Source: Marinobacter azerbaijanicus
GTDB lineage: Bacteria; Pseudomonadota; Gammaproteobacteria; Pseudomonadales; Oleiphilaceae
DNA length: 64,000 bases
Assembly (NCBI RefSeq): GCF_030250645.1
Contig: NZ_JASSVS010000012.1
Span: forward strand, 99,215 to 163,214
Reading direction: 5' to 3'
Shown here: positions 26,164 through 34,190 of the stretch, piece by piece
How the letters are laid out: the number at the start of each line of letters is the position of its first letter
How positions within the stretch are numbered: position 1 is the first letter of the stretch
Translations under genes and position numbers: made by a program
Notes under the pieces: generated by a model
What the model was told of the DNA's origin: nothing
What the model saw: only the letters and a program-made list of their open reading frames with translations
Database searches by the model: none

Positions 26164-27210
26164 ATGACTTTTGAAAAGAAACTGAAAGTAGCTGGCCTTG
26201 GTGTACTGCTCTCGTGTGGTGTATTGGCAACAGCGGGATCGGGAGCGGCCTTGGCGCAGGAAAAATTCCAGGATAATGATCCGATCAGTTACACCGCTAC
26301 AGGAGGAAGTGCACGAGGCTACTCGCGTGTTGTTTTCGAAGCCTTAAACGGGATTGTAAGGGATGAATACCCTGGTTCTGCTGCTGAATTCAGGCCGGGG
26401 TCTCCTGCAGGCAGTCTTCTTGAAATTGCTCGTGGTAATGCCGACTTCGCTGGCGCCAGCGGTGCGGTGGAAGTTCAGTATGCTCTGGAAGGGACAGCGC
26501 CATTCCGCGAGTCACTGGAAGGCCAGATTCTTCATGTAATGACCACTCATAACGAATTGACCGTTCATTATCTGATGACTGAAGAGTGGTCCGAAGAGCA
26601 TGGTATTGAATCGATGGCCGATATTGCCGAGAAAAAGCCGCCAATGACGATTGCGGTGAATACCGAGGCCAACCTCCAGTCAACCGTTGCGATGTACGAA
26701 CACATCTTTAACGAATATGGGTTCTCCATGGACGACGTTAAAGATTGGGGAGGTTCCGTTATACGTGGCAATTCAGGTATTGGAATGGATGCGTTGGCCG
26801 ATGGCCGCGCGGATGTCTTTATCAATGGCCGGTTCATGCCCGATTCACGTTTGGAAGAGATTCACCACAACCGTCCTTTGAAATGGATCGATATTGACCG
26901 CGACAAAATGGAGGCCGCGGCCGAGAAGTGGGACTATGACCTTTATATTGCACCAGCTGGCATCAGTCCCTTCATTGAGGAAGACAGCCCTACGCAAAAA
27001 ATGTGGAACTCGATACAGGCCGGAGAGCATGTATCCGAAGAGACTGTCTACAAATTCCTGACAGCCATTAGTAAGAATATTGATCGGGTCCGGTCCATTC
27101 ACTCTTCGCTGCGTAACTTTGGGCTTGAGATGATGGTGTGGAATCCGATGAACCTCCCTCTGCACCCAGGGGCTGAACGTTTCTATCGTGAGAAAGGGCT
27201 TATCGAATAA
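26164..27210 (+). CDS. TAXI family TRAP transporter solute-binding receptor
   Basis: 348 residues with a signal peptide (1-31, ending ALAQ). TAXI motifs: TATGGSARGYSRVVFEALNG, EFRPGSPAGSLLEIARGNAD, KKPPMTIAVNTEANLQST, GRADVFINGRFMPDSR and LHPGAERFYREKGLIE. It closely resembles the receptor at 5057-6118. AAGGAG lies 7 nt before the start. The permease follows after a strong stem-loop. It probably binds the substrate of the SDR/ALDH/TauD enzymes encoded just upstream. Confidence 0.93.
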   Translation: MTFEKKLKVAGLGVLLSCGVLATAGSGAALAQEKFQDNDPISYTATGGSARGYSRVVFEALNGIVRDEYPGSAAEFRPGSPAGSLLEIARGNADFAGASGAVEVQYALEGTAPFRESLEGQILHVMTTHNELTVHYLMTEEWSEEHGIESMADIAEKKPPMTIAVNTEANLQSTVAMYEHIFNEYGFSMDDVKDWGGSVIRGNSGIGMDALADGRADVFINGRFMPDSRLEEIHHNRPLKWIDIDRDKMEAAAEKWDYDLYIAPAGISPFIEEDSPTQKMWNSIQAGEHVSEETVYKFLTAISKNIDRVRSIHSSLRNFGLEMMVWNPMNLPLHPGAERFYREKGLIE

Positions 27211-27244
27211 AACCCTGACCGGAAAGCAGTGTTGAAGTGCCAGA

Positions 27245-27287
27245 AAGCGGAACCCTCGACACACAGAGTACGTCGGCGGTTCCGCTT
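27245..27287 (+). promoter_or_regulatory. Intercistronic stem-loop between TAXI receptor and TRAP permease
   Basis: A 10-bp perfect stem (AAGCGGAACC / GGTTCCGCTT) extended by an inner CGAC/GTCG pairing lies between the receptor stop and permease start. A short T5 run occurs about 20 nt later, too far for a classical terminator. It probably limits read-through or protects the receptor transcript, giving more receptor than permease. This is similar to the hairpin at 2231-2254. Confidence 0.6.
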
Positions 27288-27339
27288 AGATTCATAGGGC
27301 CGTTTTTGCTGGCGGAGTTTCGGTAATTAGGGGGGGGGT

Positions 27340-29340
27340 ATGTCTGTTAAAAGCAGTCTTATACACGGGCTGAAGCGATTTTTCTGGCTTACCGGAGAAG
27401 GCAACCGTTTTGTGCCTACCGGTTGGCTAGGCAGACTTGTCGCGCTGCTCGCTGTGATCGGGACAGCGGTGGTTATATACATGGCGCTGTTCAGCAGCCA
27501 GTCTGAGTTGTTGCATGTCAGTTTGTTTTTAGTGTTTATGTTTCCTATTGCATTTCTCACCACAACAATCTCAAAAAGTGTTGAAAGAATTACCTGGTTT
27601 GATGCCGTGTTGGGGGCTCTCGGTTCTATACTGGCAGCCGGCCTTGCCTATTACGAACCCCGATACCACACTTGGATGCAAAGCTTTGATCAACTGACTA
27701 CTTACGAAATCTGGGGTGGACTTGGGCTCGTGGCCCTATCGCTGGAAATGGTTCGGCGAGCGACAGGTTGGCCGCTTCTCCTCATTTCGTTTGCATTTTT
27801 AGCTTACGTGGTTTGGGGTGATGGTATTGCCGGTAGCTTCTCCCACGGTGGCGTGGACCTGACTTATTTTCTCGAAATGCAGGCCATCACAATGGATGGG
27901 CTGATTGGTGTTCCGCTTTATGTGGCGGCAACCTATGCGTTTCTTTTTGTGCTCTTTGGTGCTTTCTTTCAACTGTCTGGTGGCGGCCAGCTTTTCTTTG
28001 ATATCGCCGCTTGCAGTACCGGAGGAATGATTGGGGGTCCGGCAAAAGCCTGCGTGGTTTCCAGTGCATTGTATGGTTCCGTGTCTGGAAGCCCCACCGC
28101 CGACGTGGCAACGACAGGGCCGATCACCATTCCGTTAATGGAACGTTTTGGGATCAGTAAAAAGCAGGCTGCTGCAACAGAGGCAGCAGCCTCTTCCGGT
28201 GGAGCATTACTGCCCCCCGTGATGGGTGCGGTAGCGTTTCTGATGGCGGACATGACGGGCATCCTTTACCGGGATATTCTTATTGCCGGCTTGCTATCCG
28301 CCTGCCTGTATTATATGGGCGTTTTCAGTCTCGTTCATTTTGAATGCCGCCGTCTTGGCATCAAAGCCATGCCTGCTGAAGAAAGGGTTACCTTCATGGT
28401 GGCGCTGCGTCGTGGCTGGCCCAGCCTGATTCCCATTTTCGTATTGACCTATTTCCTGTTAAGCGGCTTTTCGCCGGCGTACGTGGCCGCAGGGGCGAGC
28501 CTGGTAACGTTGGTGACCAGCTGGATTGCCATTCGACATGCGATAGGCCCCAGAAAACTGGTTTCCGGTTGCGTGGAAACCTGCTTCAGAGTGGTACCTC
28601 TGACAGCCGCCGTTGCTGTTGCAGGTATCATCATAGGCTGTATTGAAATGACGGGGCTTTCCAGCAAAGCCGCTGCCCTGCTTTATGCCATGGCCGGCGG
28701 GCTTTTGGTGCCGTCTCTAATTGTATCTGCCGTAGTGTTGATCATCCTGGGGATGGGCATGCCCACAGTTGCGGTTTACGTTATGGGTGCGGCGTTGCTT
28801 GCCCCTGTTCTGATCGGAGAGTTTGGGTTGCCAGTGCTGGGCACTCATATGTTTCTTCTCTACTTTTCCTGCATGTCGGCAATTACGCCTCCCGTTGCGG
28901 TGGCATGTTTCACCGCGGCTTCCATAGCTAACGCTAACCCGTTCTCCGTCGCGCCTTATGCATCGAAACTGGCTGTCGCTGGCTATGTTGTACCGTTTTT
29001 CTTCATCTTCAATCCGGCCCTTCTTATGGAGGGCGGCCCACTGGCGATCATCGGCGCGTTGATGGCAGCGGCAGCCATGGTACTTTGCTTCGGCGTTGCG
29101 ATTCACGGATGGATTCTCACCGCACCTCTTAACTGGTTTGGCAGGCTTCTGTTTGCAGCGTTTGGAGTTTTGCTCATCGTTCCGAATCTGACGGTGCAGG
29201 CAGTCACATTTGTTTTCGCTGCCTTGGTATGGAGGTTTTACCTGAAACGGGCCAGGGCCAGAGAGTCTGAGGTAAGGGCATCTTCAATTAGTCGTCCAGG
29301 TGTGGCTGGAAGTGTTGGCGTAGAGGCAACGAATGACTGA
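27340..29340 (+). CDS. TRAP transporter fused permease (DctQM type, TAXI system)
   Basis: 666 residues, polytopic, homologous along its length to the permeases at 236-2197 and 9610-11586. It carries IGVPLYVAATYAFLFVLFGA, LYGSVSGSPTADVATTGPIT, ASSGGALLPPVMGAVAFLM, LGMGMPTVAVYVMGAALLAP and FSCMSAITPPVAVACFTA. The ATG at 27340 is preceded by an unbroken run of nine G (27330-27338), only one nucleotide from the start. This is an unusual ribosome-binding region prone to replication slippage. The last 8 bp overlap tctA, coupling two different transporter families. Confidence 0.93.
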   Translation: MSVKSSLIHGLKRFFWLTGEGNRFVPTGWLGRLVALLAVIGTAVVIYMALFSSQSELLHVSLFLVFMFPIAFLTTTISKSVERITWFDAVLGALGSILAAGLAYYEPRYHTWMQSFDQLTTYEIWGGLGLVALSLEMVRRATGWPLLLISFAFLAYVVWGDGIAGSFSHGGVDLTYFLEMQAITMDGLIGVPLYVAATYAFLFVLFGAFFQLSGGGQLFFDIAACSTGGMIGGPAKACVVSSALYGSVSGSPTADVATTGPITIPLMERFGISKKQAAATEAAASSGGALLPPVMGAVAFLMADMTGILYRDILIAGLLSACLYYMGVFSLVHFECRRLGIKAMPAEERVTFMVALRRGWPSLIPIFVLTYFLLSGFSPAYVAAGASLVTLVTSWIAIRHAIGPRKLVSGCVETCFRVVPLTAAVAVAGIIIGCIEMTGLSSKAAALLYAMAGGLLVPSLIVSAVVLIILGMGMPTVAVYVMGAALLAPVLIGEFGLPVLGTHMFLLYFSCMSAITPPVAVACFTAASIANANPFSVAPYASKLAVAGYVVPFFFIFNPALLMEGGPLAIIGALMAAAAMVLCFGVAIHGWILTAPLNWFGRLLFAAFGVLLIVPNLTVQAVTFVFAALVWRFYLKRARARESEVRASSISRPGVAGSVGVEATND

Positions 29341-30862
29341 TCTATTAAATGGTTTAATGAATTTCGCAAGGTGGGATGTATTACTTGTCCTACTTGCGGC
29401 AGTACCCGTCGGCCTCCTGTTTGGTGTTTTGCCCGGCTTGGGCGGGCTTGTGGCATTGTCAGTCCTGTTACCTCTGGTCTATGGGATGGAGCCGATCGTT
29501 GGCTTGGCGTTTTTGCTGGCAAGCTATGCAGTGGTGTCGACGGGCGGTTCGGTAACGGCCATTTTGCTGGGCATCCCCGGTTCCCCAAGTAACGCGGCCA
29601 CTATTATTGACGGCTATGTACTCAGTCGTCGTGGGCGCGCTGGTTACGCCCTAGGCGCTGCCCTGTCAAGCTCTGCGCTCGGAGGCCTCATTGGGGCGGT
29701 GGTGTTGTTCGCGCTACTCCCCGTTGTTCGCCCGGTCGTTATGTCCTTCGGGTCACCGGAAACATTTTTCCTGGCATTACTGGGTATCAGTTATCTGGCA
29801 ATGCTGGGTGGGGGCTCCCCCATCAAAGGGCTCGCGGCCGGCGCCCTGGGTCTGTTCCTGGGCACCTTTGGTTATCAGAGCACCACCGGTGTTCCGCGAT
29901 TCTGGATGGATATTGATTACCTGTTGGATGGCTTCCGCCTGATTCCGCTGGCACTTGGCATGTTTGCCATACCGGAAATTGTTGACCTGATGTCCGGTCG
30001 GAGTATCGCCGCCAGGCGACCTGATGGCCGCCCGATGGAGATTACCCACAAGCAAGTTTGGCTCGGTGCCAGGGCGTCTGTCGTTCGCAAGTGGGTATTG
30101 ATCCGCTCTTCAGTCCTGGGTGTTTTCCTCGGTCTTATACCGGGTGTTGGAAGTGAAACAGCACCGTTTGTGACCTACGGCGCCGCCAAGCAGGCTTCCA
30201 AACGTCCCTACCAGTTTGGCAAAGGCTCGATTGAAGGGGTTATCGGACCGGAAGGTTCCAACAATGCGAAAGACGGTGGCGCACTGGTGCCAACTCTCGC
30301 CTTTGGTGTTCCCGGCAGCAGTGCGATGGTTTTGCTGATTGGTGGGTTCCTTCTGCTTGGCCTGCAACCTGGTCCGAAATTTCTTCAAGACCATATGGAC
30401 ATGGCCTACGGGCTTGCGTTTGTGCTTGTTGGTGCGAATCTTATTGGCTCCTTGGTATTGCTGTTATTGGCGAAACACCTGGCAAAAATCACACTTTTGC
30501 CCGGCCATATGCTGGCACCGATACTTTTGACTCTGGTTGTTGTGGGTGCTTATTCTACCAATAACAATTTTACTGACGTTCTGTTCGTTTTCATCTTTGG
30601 TGCGGTAGGCATTGGCATGAAAGCCTACGGGTTTTCCAGACCGGCGCTTTTGCTCGGTTTTGTTCTGGCGCCGTTGCTGGAAACCTACCTTTATATATCT
30701 CTCAATACCTACGGGAACTGGTTTTTCCTAAGGCCAATATGTCTGGTTCTGGCACTGTTTATAGTGGGTGGCGCTGTAATGGCGGGAATAAAAAGTCATA
30801 AAGAACACAAGGAGTTAAAAGCAGAAAAAGCACTTAAACAACAAGAGGGGAGTAACTCCTGA
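29333..30862 (+). CDS. tctA: Tripartite tricarboxylate transporter large permease TctA
   Basis: 509 residues with about 11-12 spans. Family signatures: PVGLLFGVLPGLGGLVALSVL, TGGSVTAILLGIPGSPSNAATIIDGY, GVFLGLIPGVGSETAPFVTYGAA and GSNNAKDGGALVPTLAFGVPGS. TctA is the large channel of the TTT system, which takes up citrate-like or other carboxylates using ion gradients. It overlaps the TRAP permease by 8 bp and tctB by 1 bp. A matching TctC receptor lies downstream at 34191-35261. Confidence 0.94.
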   Translation: MTDLLNGLMNFARWDVLLVLLAAVPVGLLFGVLPGLGGLVALSVLLPLVYGMEPIVGLAFLLASYAVVSTGGSVTAILLGIPGSPSNAATIIDGYVLSRRGRAGYALGAALSSSALGGLIGAVVLFALLPVVRPVVMSFGSPETFFLALLGISYLAMLGGGSPIKGLAAGALGLFLGTFGYQSTTGVPRFWMDIDYLLDGFRLIPLALGMFAIPEIVDLMSGRSIAARRPDGRPMEITHKQVWLGARASVVRKWVLIRSSVLGVFLGLIPGVGSETAPFVTYGAAKQASKRPYQFGKGSIEGVIGPEGSNNAKDGGALVPTLAFGVPGSSAMVLLIGGFLLLGLQPGPKFLQDHMDMAYGLAFVLVGANLIGSLVLLLLAKHLAKITLLPGHMLAPILLTLVVVGAYSTNNNFTDVLFVFIFGAVGIGMKAYGFSRPALLLGFVLAPLLETYLYISLNTYGNWFFLRPICLVLALFIVGGAVMAGIKSHKEHKELKAEKALKQQEGSNS

Positions 30863-31326
30863 TGACGTGTAGGCTAGGCAATTTTTTCAGTGCGGCCGTT
30901 TTGTTGTTGTTCACATCAACGATGTTGTTACTGGCCATTTTAAATTGGGAGTACTCGGCCAAAGTTCTCCAATTCCCGTTGATGTCCGGATCATTGTTGA
31001 TCCTTTGTGCAGTATGGCTGGCGATCAGATCTTTTACGGCGACTGAACAAGAACTGATTGATGAGAGTGAGGTGTTTTCCGAGGGTAACAGGCGTTGTTC
31101 ATTGTTTAGGCGAGTATTATGGCTGGGCGTTATCTTTCCCTTGGGTTATGTGTTCGGATTTATTGCTGGCCTCCTTGCGTTCAGCTTCGCCTATACCGGT
31201 TATCATGGTCTGCCCTGGTGGCAAAGACTGCTTACCGGATTTGTGATATTTGCCGTGGTTTACATTGGCTTTTATAAGTTGCTGGGGGTGCCCCTGCCCA
31301 TCGAACCTATGTGGATGCGTGATTAA
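30862..31326 (+). CDS. tctB: Tripartite tricarboxylate transporter small membrane subunit TctB
   Basis: 154 residues with four hydrophobic segments (roughly 8-30, 37-55, 83-115 and 122-142), a polar loop in the middle and a short C-terminal tail. TctB proteins are poorly conserved, so the call rests on size, topology and position: its ATG overlaps the tctA stop (TGATG). GAGGGGAG provides the Shine-Dalgarno. It should form the membrane complex with TctA. Confidence 0.82.
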   Translation: MTCRLGNFFSAAVLLLFTSTMLLLAILNWEYSAKVLQFPLMSGSLLILCAVWLAIRSFTATEQELIDESEVFSEGNRRCSLFRRVLWLGVIFPLGYVFGFIAGLLAFSFAYTGYHGLPWWQRLLTGFVIFAVVYIGFYKLLGVPLPIEPMWMRD

Positions 31327-31374
31327 GATTAAATAGTGTGTCAATCATGAGTTTTTATAAAAGGAGAGTATTTG

Positions 31375-32886
31375 ATGCTGCAGTTGCATGGTGATCATCA
31401 GCATGGGCACAGCCACATGCATGAGGAAGATAAAGCCGAACTTGCCAACTTTATCTGGCGGCAGGAAACCGTGGAACTCAACACGGTCGGCATCGATATT
31501 GGCAGCTCCACCTCTCACTTGCTGTTTGCAACGGTTCGCCTGCAGCGTCGGTCACAGGGGCTCTCCAGCCGCTTTGTCGTAACCCACCGCGAGGTGGTTT
31601 GGCGCTCGCCCATCATGCTCACGCCCTTTCTGAGTGATGGCAACATTGATGCGGACAAGTTGGAAGCGTTCATCCGGAACTCCTATGAAAGCGCCGGCAT
31701 CGCGCGAAGCGATATTGACAGCGGCGCGGTCATCCTGACCGGAGAGGCGATTAAGCGACATAACGCGCGGGCAATCGATGAGCTGTTTGCCGAGGAGGCC
31801 GGAAAGTTCGTCTGTGCGACAGCAGGCCACAAGCTTGAATGTACTCTGGCAGCCCACGGTTCAGGTGCTGCCAAATTATCAAAGGACCGGAATGAGTGTG
31901 TTCTTCACGTCGACATTGGTGGCGGCACCACCAAGCTTTCACTGATAAACAAGGGTGAAGTGCTGGGCGTCTGTGCATTCGCCGTCGGCGGCAGGCTGCT
32001 AGCACAGGATGATGAGGGCGCCTGGACGCGGGTGGATGATTCTGTGCGCCTGGTTGCCGAGGAACTGGGTATTGCCACCGATCCGGAGTCGATGGCTAAC
32101 GAGAGCAACCGAAAGAAAATTGTAACCCGGCTGGCGGAGGTTGCTGTCGATTTTATCTCGGGAAAGTCCCTCGACCGTCTGGGAATGTCGTTGCAACTGA
32201 CCGAAACCTTGCCGCGGCCTATGCAGCCAACAGCGCTTACTTTCTCCGGGGGTGTGTCGGAATACATTCTCGGTCGCGAAACCAAAGAGTATGGCGACAT
32301 AGCCAAGATGCTTTCCACTGAGTTGTGCAGGATATTGCCTGAGAGGCTCAATCTTCCAATGCTCGACCCCGGTCACGGTATTCGCGCAACGGTCATTGGT
32401 GCTTCCCAGTTCACGGTTCAGGTCAGTGGAAAAACCATTTTCCTCGCTGGTGATTCCGTATTGCCGGTGCACAACGTTCCGGTGGTGAGTGTTGACCTCG
32501 AGTTTAAAGGGGAAATTGATTCGACGTCAGTGGCTGAAACCATCCGCGCGGGAATGAAGAAGATGGACCTGAATCATGACAACCAGATGGCATTGGCTTT
32601 CACGTGGAAAGGTGATCCCGAGTATTCGCGACTTGCTGCGGTGAGCGAGGGTATTCTCCGGGCAGTTGCGCCGGGAGGCAAGCGGGGGGCCCCTTTATTG
32701 TTGATGATCGACGGTGACGTTGCCCGAACACTTGGGCACCTGCTCAAGCATGAGTTCGGGTTGGAGAGCAGTCTTGTGTCGGTGGACGGTGTCAAGTTGC
32801 AAGAACTGGATTTTGTTGATGTCGGCGAGTTCCTCGACCCTCCGGGAGTGGTGCCCGTTGTCATCAAGTCGTTGTTGTTTTCATGA
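31375..32886 (+). CDS. eutA: EutA-like ethanolamine ammonia-lyase reactivating factor homologue (no EutBC in window)
   Basis: 503 residues from ATG 31375, 6 nt after AAGGAGAG. The actin-like ATPase motifs of EutA are present: VGIDIGSSTSHLLF (38-51), SGAVILTGEAIKRHNARA, HVDIGGGTTKLS (178-189), VGGRLL, LTFSGGVSEY, GHGIRATVIGASQFTVQVSG and the terminal VVPVVIKSLLF. EutA exchanges inactivated cobalamin on ethanolamine ammonia-lyase using ATP. The homology is full length, but no eutB, eutC, cobalamin adenosyltransferase or eut gene is visible here. An unusual N-terminus carries six His in residues 5-16 (HGDHQHGHSHMH), a likely metal-binding tail. It sits between tctAB and a bicupin gene, so a different client enzyme is possible. 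Confidence 0.85.
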   Translation: MLQLHGDHQHGHSHMHEEDKAELANFIWRQETVELNTVGIDIGSSTSHLLFATVRLQRRSQGLSSRFVVTHREVVWRSPIMLTPFLSDGNIDADKLEAFIRNSYESAGIARSDIDSGAVILTGEAIKRHNARAIDELFAEEAGKFVCATAGHKLECTLAAHGSGAAKLSKDRNECVLHVDIGGGTTKLSLINKGEVLGVCAFAVGGRLLAQDDEGAWTRVDDSVRLVAEELGIATDPESMANESNRKKIVTRLAEVAVDFISGKSLDRLGMSLQLTETLPRPMQPTALTFSGGVSEYILGRETKEYGDIAKMLSTELCRILPERLNLPMLDPGHGIRATVIGASQFTVQVSGKTIFLAGDSVLPVHNVPVVSVDLEFKGEIDSTSVAETIRAGMKKMDLNHDNQMALAFTWKGDPEYSRLAAVSEGILRAVAPGGKRGAPLLLMIDGDVARTLGHLLKHEFGLESSLVSVDGVKLQELDFVDVGEFLDPPGVVPVVIKSLLFS

Positions 32887-32968
32887 GGCAGATGCCTCGG
32901 TGAATCAGGGCTGACACCCCTTTAAGAGTGTTTGAACTTAAAAAGTAAATTAATCAGAGGTAAATAGT

Positions 32969-34087
32969 ATGAGTGATAAAGATATCCCCAGATATGGCGT
33001 CGACTTCTACATGGACTGGGTCGAGCGTGAAGGGCTGCCGGTAACAGAGGCATTTGGTATTGATCTGTTTGAACTGGAGACCAAGCCATGGGCCAGAGCC
33101 GGTGACCATGTAAAGGGTGCAGCGGCGCATCTCAAGGGCCGCTGTGATTTCAGCAATATGTTTCTCTACGAGATTGCACCAGGAAAATCAACCGCACCTC
33201 AGAAGCATTTGTATGAAGATGTGTTCTACGTGCTGGAGGGGCGTGGAAGTACCCAGCTCGAATTTGCCGATGGCTCTACGCAGTCCTTTGAATGGGGCCC
33301 CAAGAGCCTGTTTGCGATTCCGCTGAATGCCCGCTATCGCCTCTTTAATGGTAGTGGCAAAGACCGTGCTCTGCTGGTAACCACGACGGATATGCCGTTG
33401 GTGATGAACGCATTCCACAATGAAGAGTTCGTGTTTAACAATGACTTCGACTTCAGTGAGCGTACCGGTAAAGAGAAGTACTACTCTGGCGAAGGTGACC
33501 TGATTACCGTGCGACAGGGTAATCACATGTGGGAGACCAATTTCGTACCGGACCTGGCCAGCATTGAGCTCAAGTCCTGGGGTGACCGCGGTGCAGGCGG
33601 CAGCAACATCATGTTTGTGCTTGCCGATGGCACCATGCACGCCCACATCTCCGAGATGCCAGTGGGAACCTACAAAAAAGGTCACCGTCATGGCCCAGGC
33701 TACCACGTCATGTGTGTAACGGGGCAGGGCTACTCGATGCTGTGGTTCGAAGGTGAAGAAGACTTCACCCGTATCGACTGGAAACACGGTGTGGTGTTCC
33801 CGCCTGCAGATCGCCAGTTCCACCAGCATTTCAACACCAGTCAGGATCCAGCCCGCTATTTGGCAACAGGTGTTGGTGGTCTGCGGTATCCGTTCACTAC
33901 CGACCGCAGGAAGTCACTGCTGGGCATGAAGCCTGGTGAGAGGGGCGCAGTATCCACCAGCATGAAGGAAGGCGGCGATCAGGTGGAATACGAAGATCAG
34001 GATCCACGTATTCATCAGATCTGGCTTGAAGAAATGAAGAAGAACGGCGTTACGCCGAAGATGGACAAATTCAATGTCGCTCAATAG
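32969..34087 (+). CDS. Bicupin domain protein
   Basis: 372 residues with two cupin domains. The first (about 60-140) has QKHLYEDVFYVLEGRGSTQ with few metal-ligand residues. The second (about 212-300) has GHRHGPGYHVMCVTGQGY (H239, H241, H246) and DRQFHQHFN (H285/H287), a plausible metal site. There is no signal peptide. Bicupins include gentisate dioxygenases and oxalate decarboxylases, but the usual motifs of those are not convincing here. The pairing with a EutA-like gene suggests a shared function. AGAGGT Shine-Dalgarno. It could be an oxygenase, an isomerase or a sensor-like accessory; function unassigned. Confidence 0.75.
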   Translation: MSDKDIPRYGVDFYMDWVEREGLPVTEAFGIDLFELETKPWARAGDHVKGAAAHLKGRCDFSNMFLYEIAPGKSTAPQKHLYEDVFYVLEGRGSTQLEFADGSTQSFEWGPKSLFAIPLNARYRLFNGSGKDRALLVTTTDMPLVMNAFHNEEFVFNNDFDFSERTGKEKYYSGEGDLITVRQGNHMWETNFVPDLASIELKSWGDRGAGGSNIMFVLADGTMHAHISEMPVGTYKKGHRHGPGYHVMCVTGQGYSMLWFEGEEDFTRIDWKHGVVFPPADRQFHQHFNTSQDPARYLATGVGGLRYPFTTDRRKSLLGMKPGERGAVSTSMKEGGDQVEYEDQDPRIHQIWLEEMKKNGVTPKMDKFNVAQ

Positions 34088-34190
34088 GTAAAACCTGCAT
34101 TCCAGCCAGTAACTGGTTGAAATGGGGAGTTGCAGCGCGTCGCGTCAAGTCGGGCGCGCTGCACTTACCACTGAAAGTAAGGGGAAGGCA

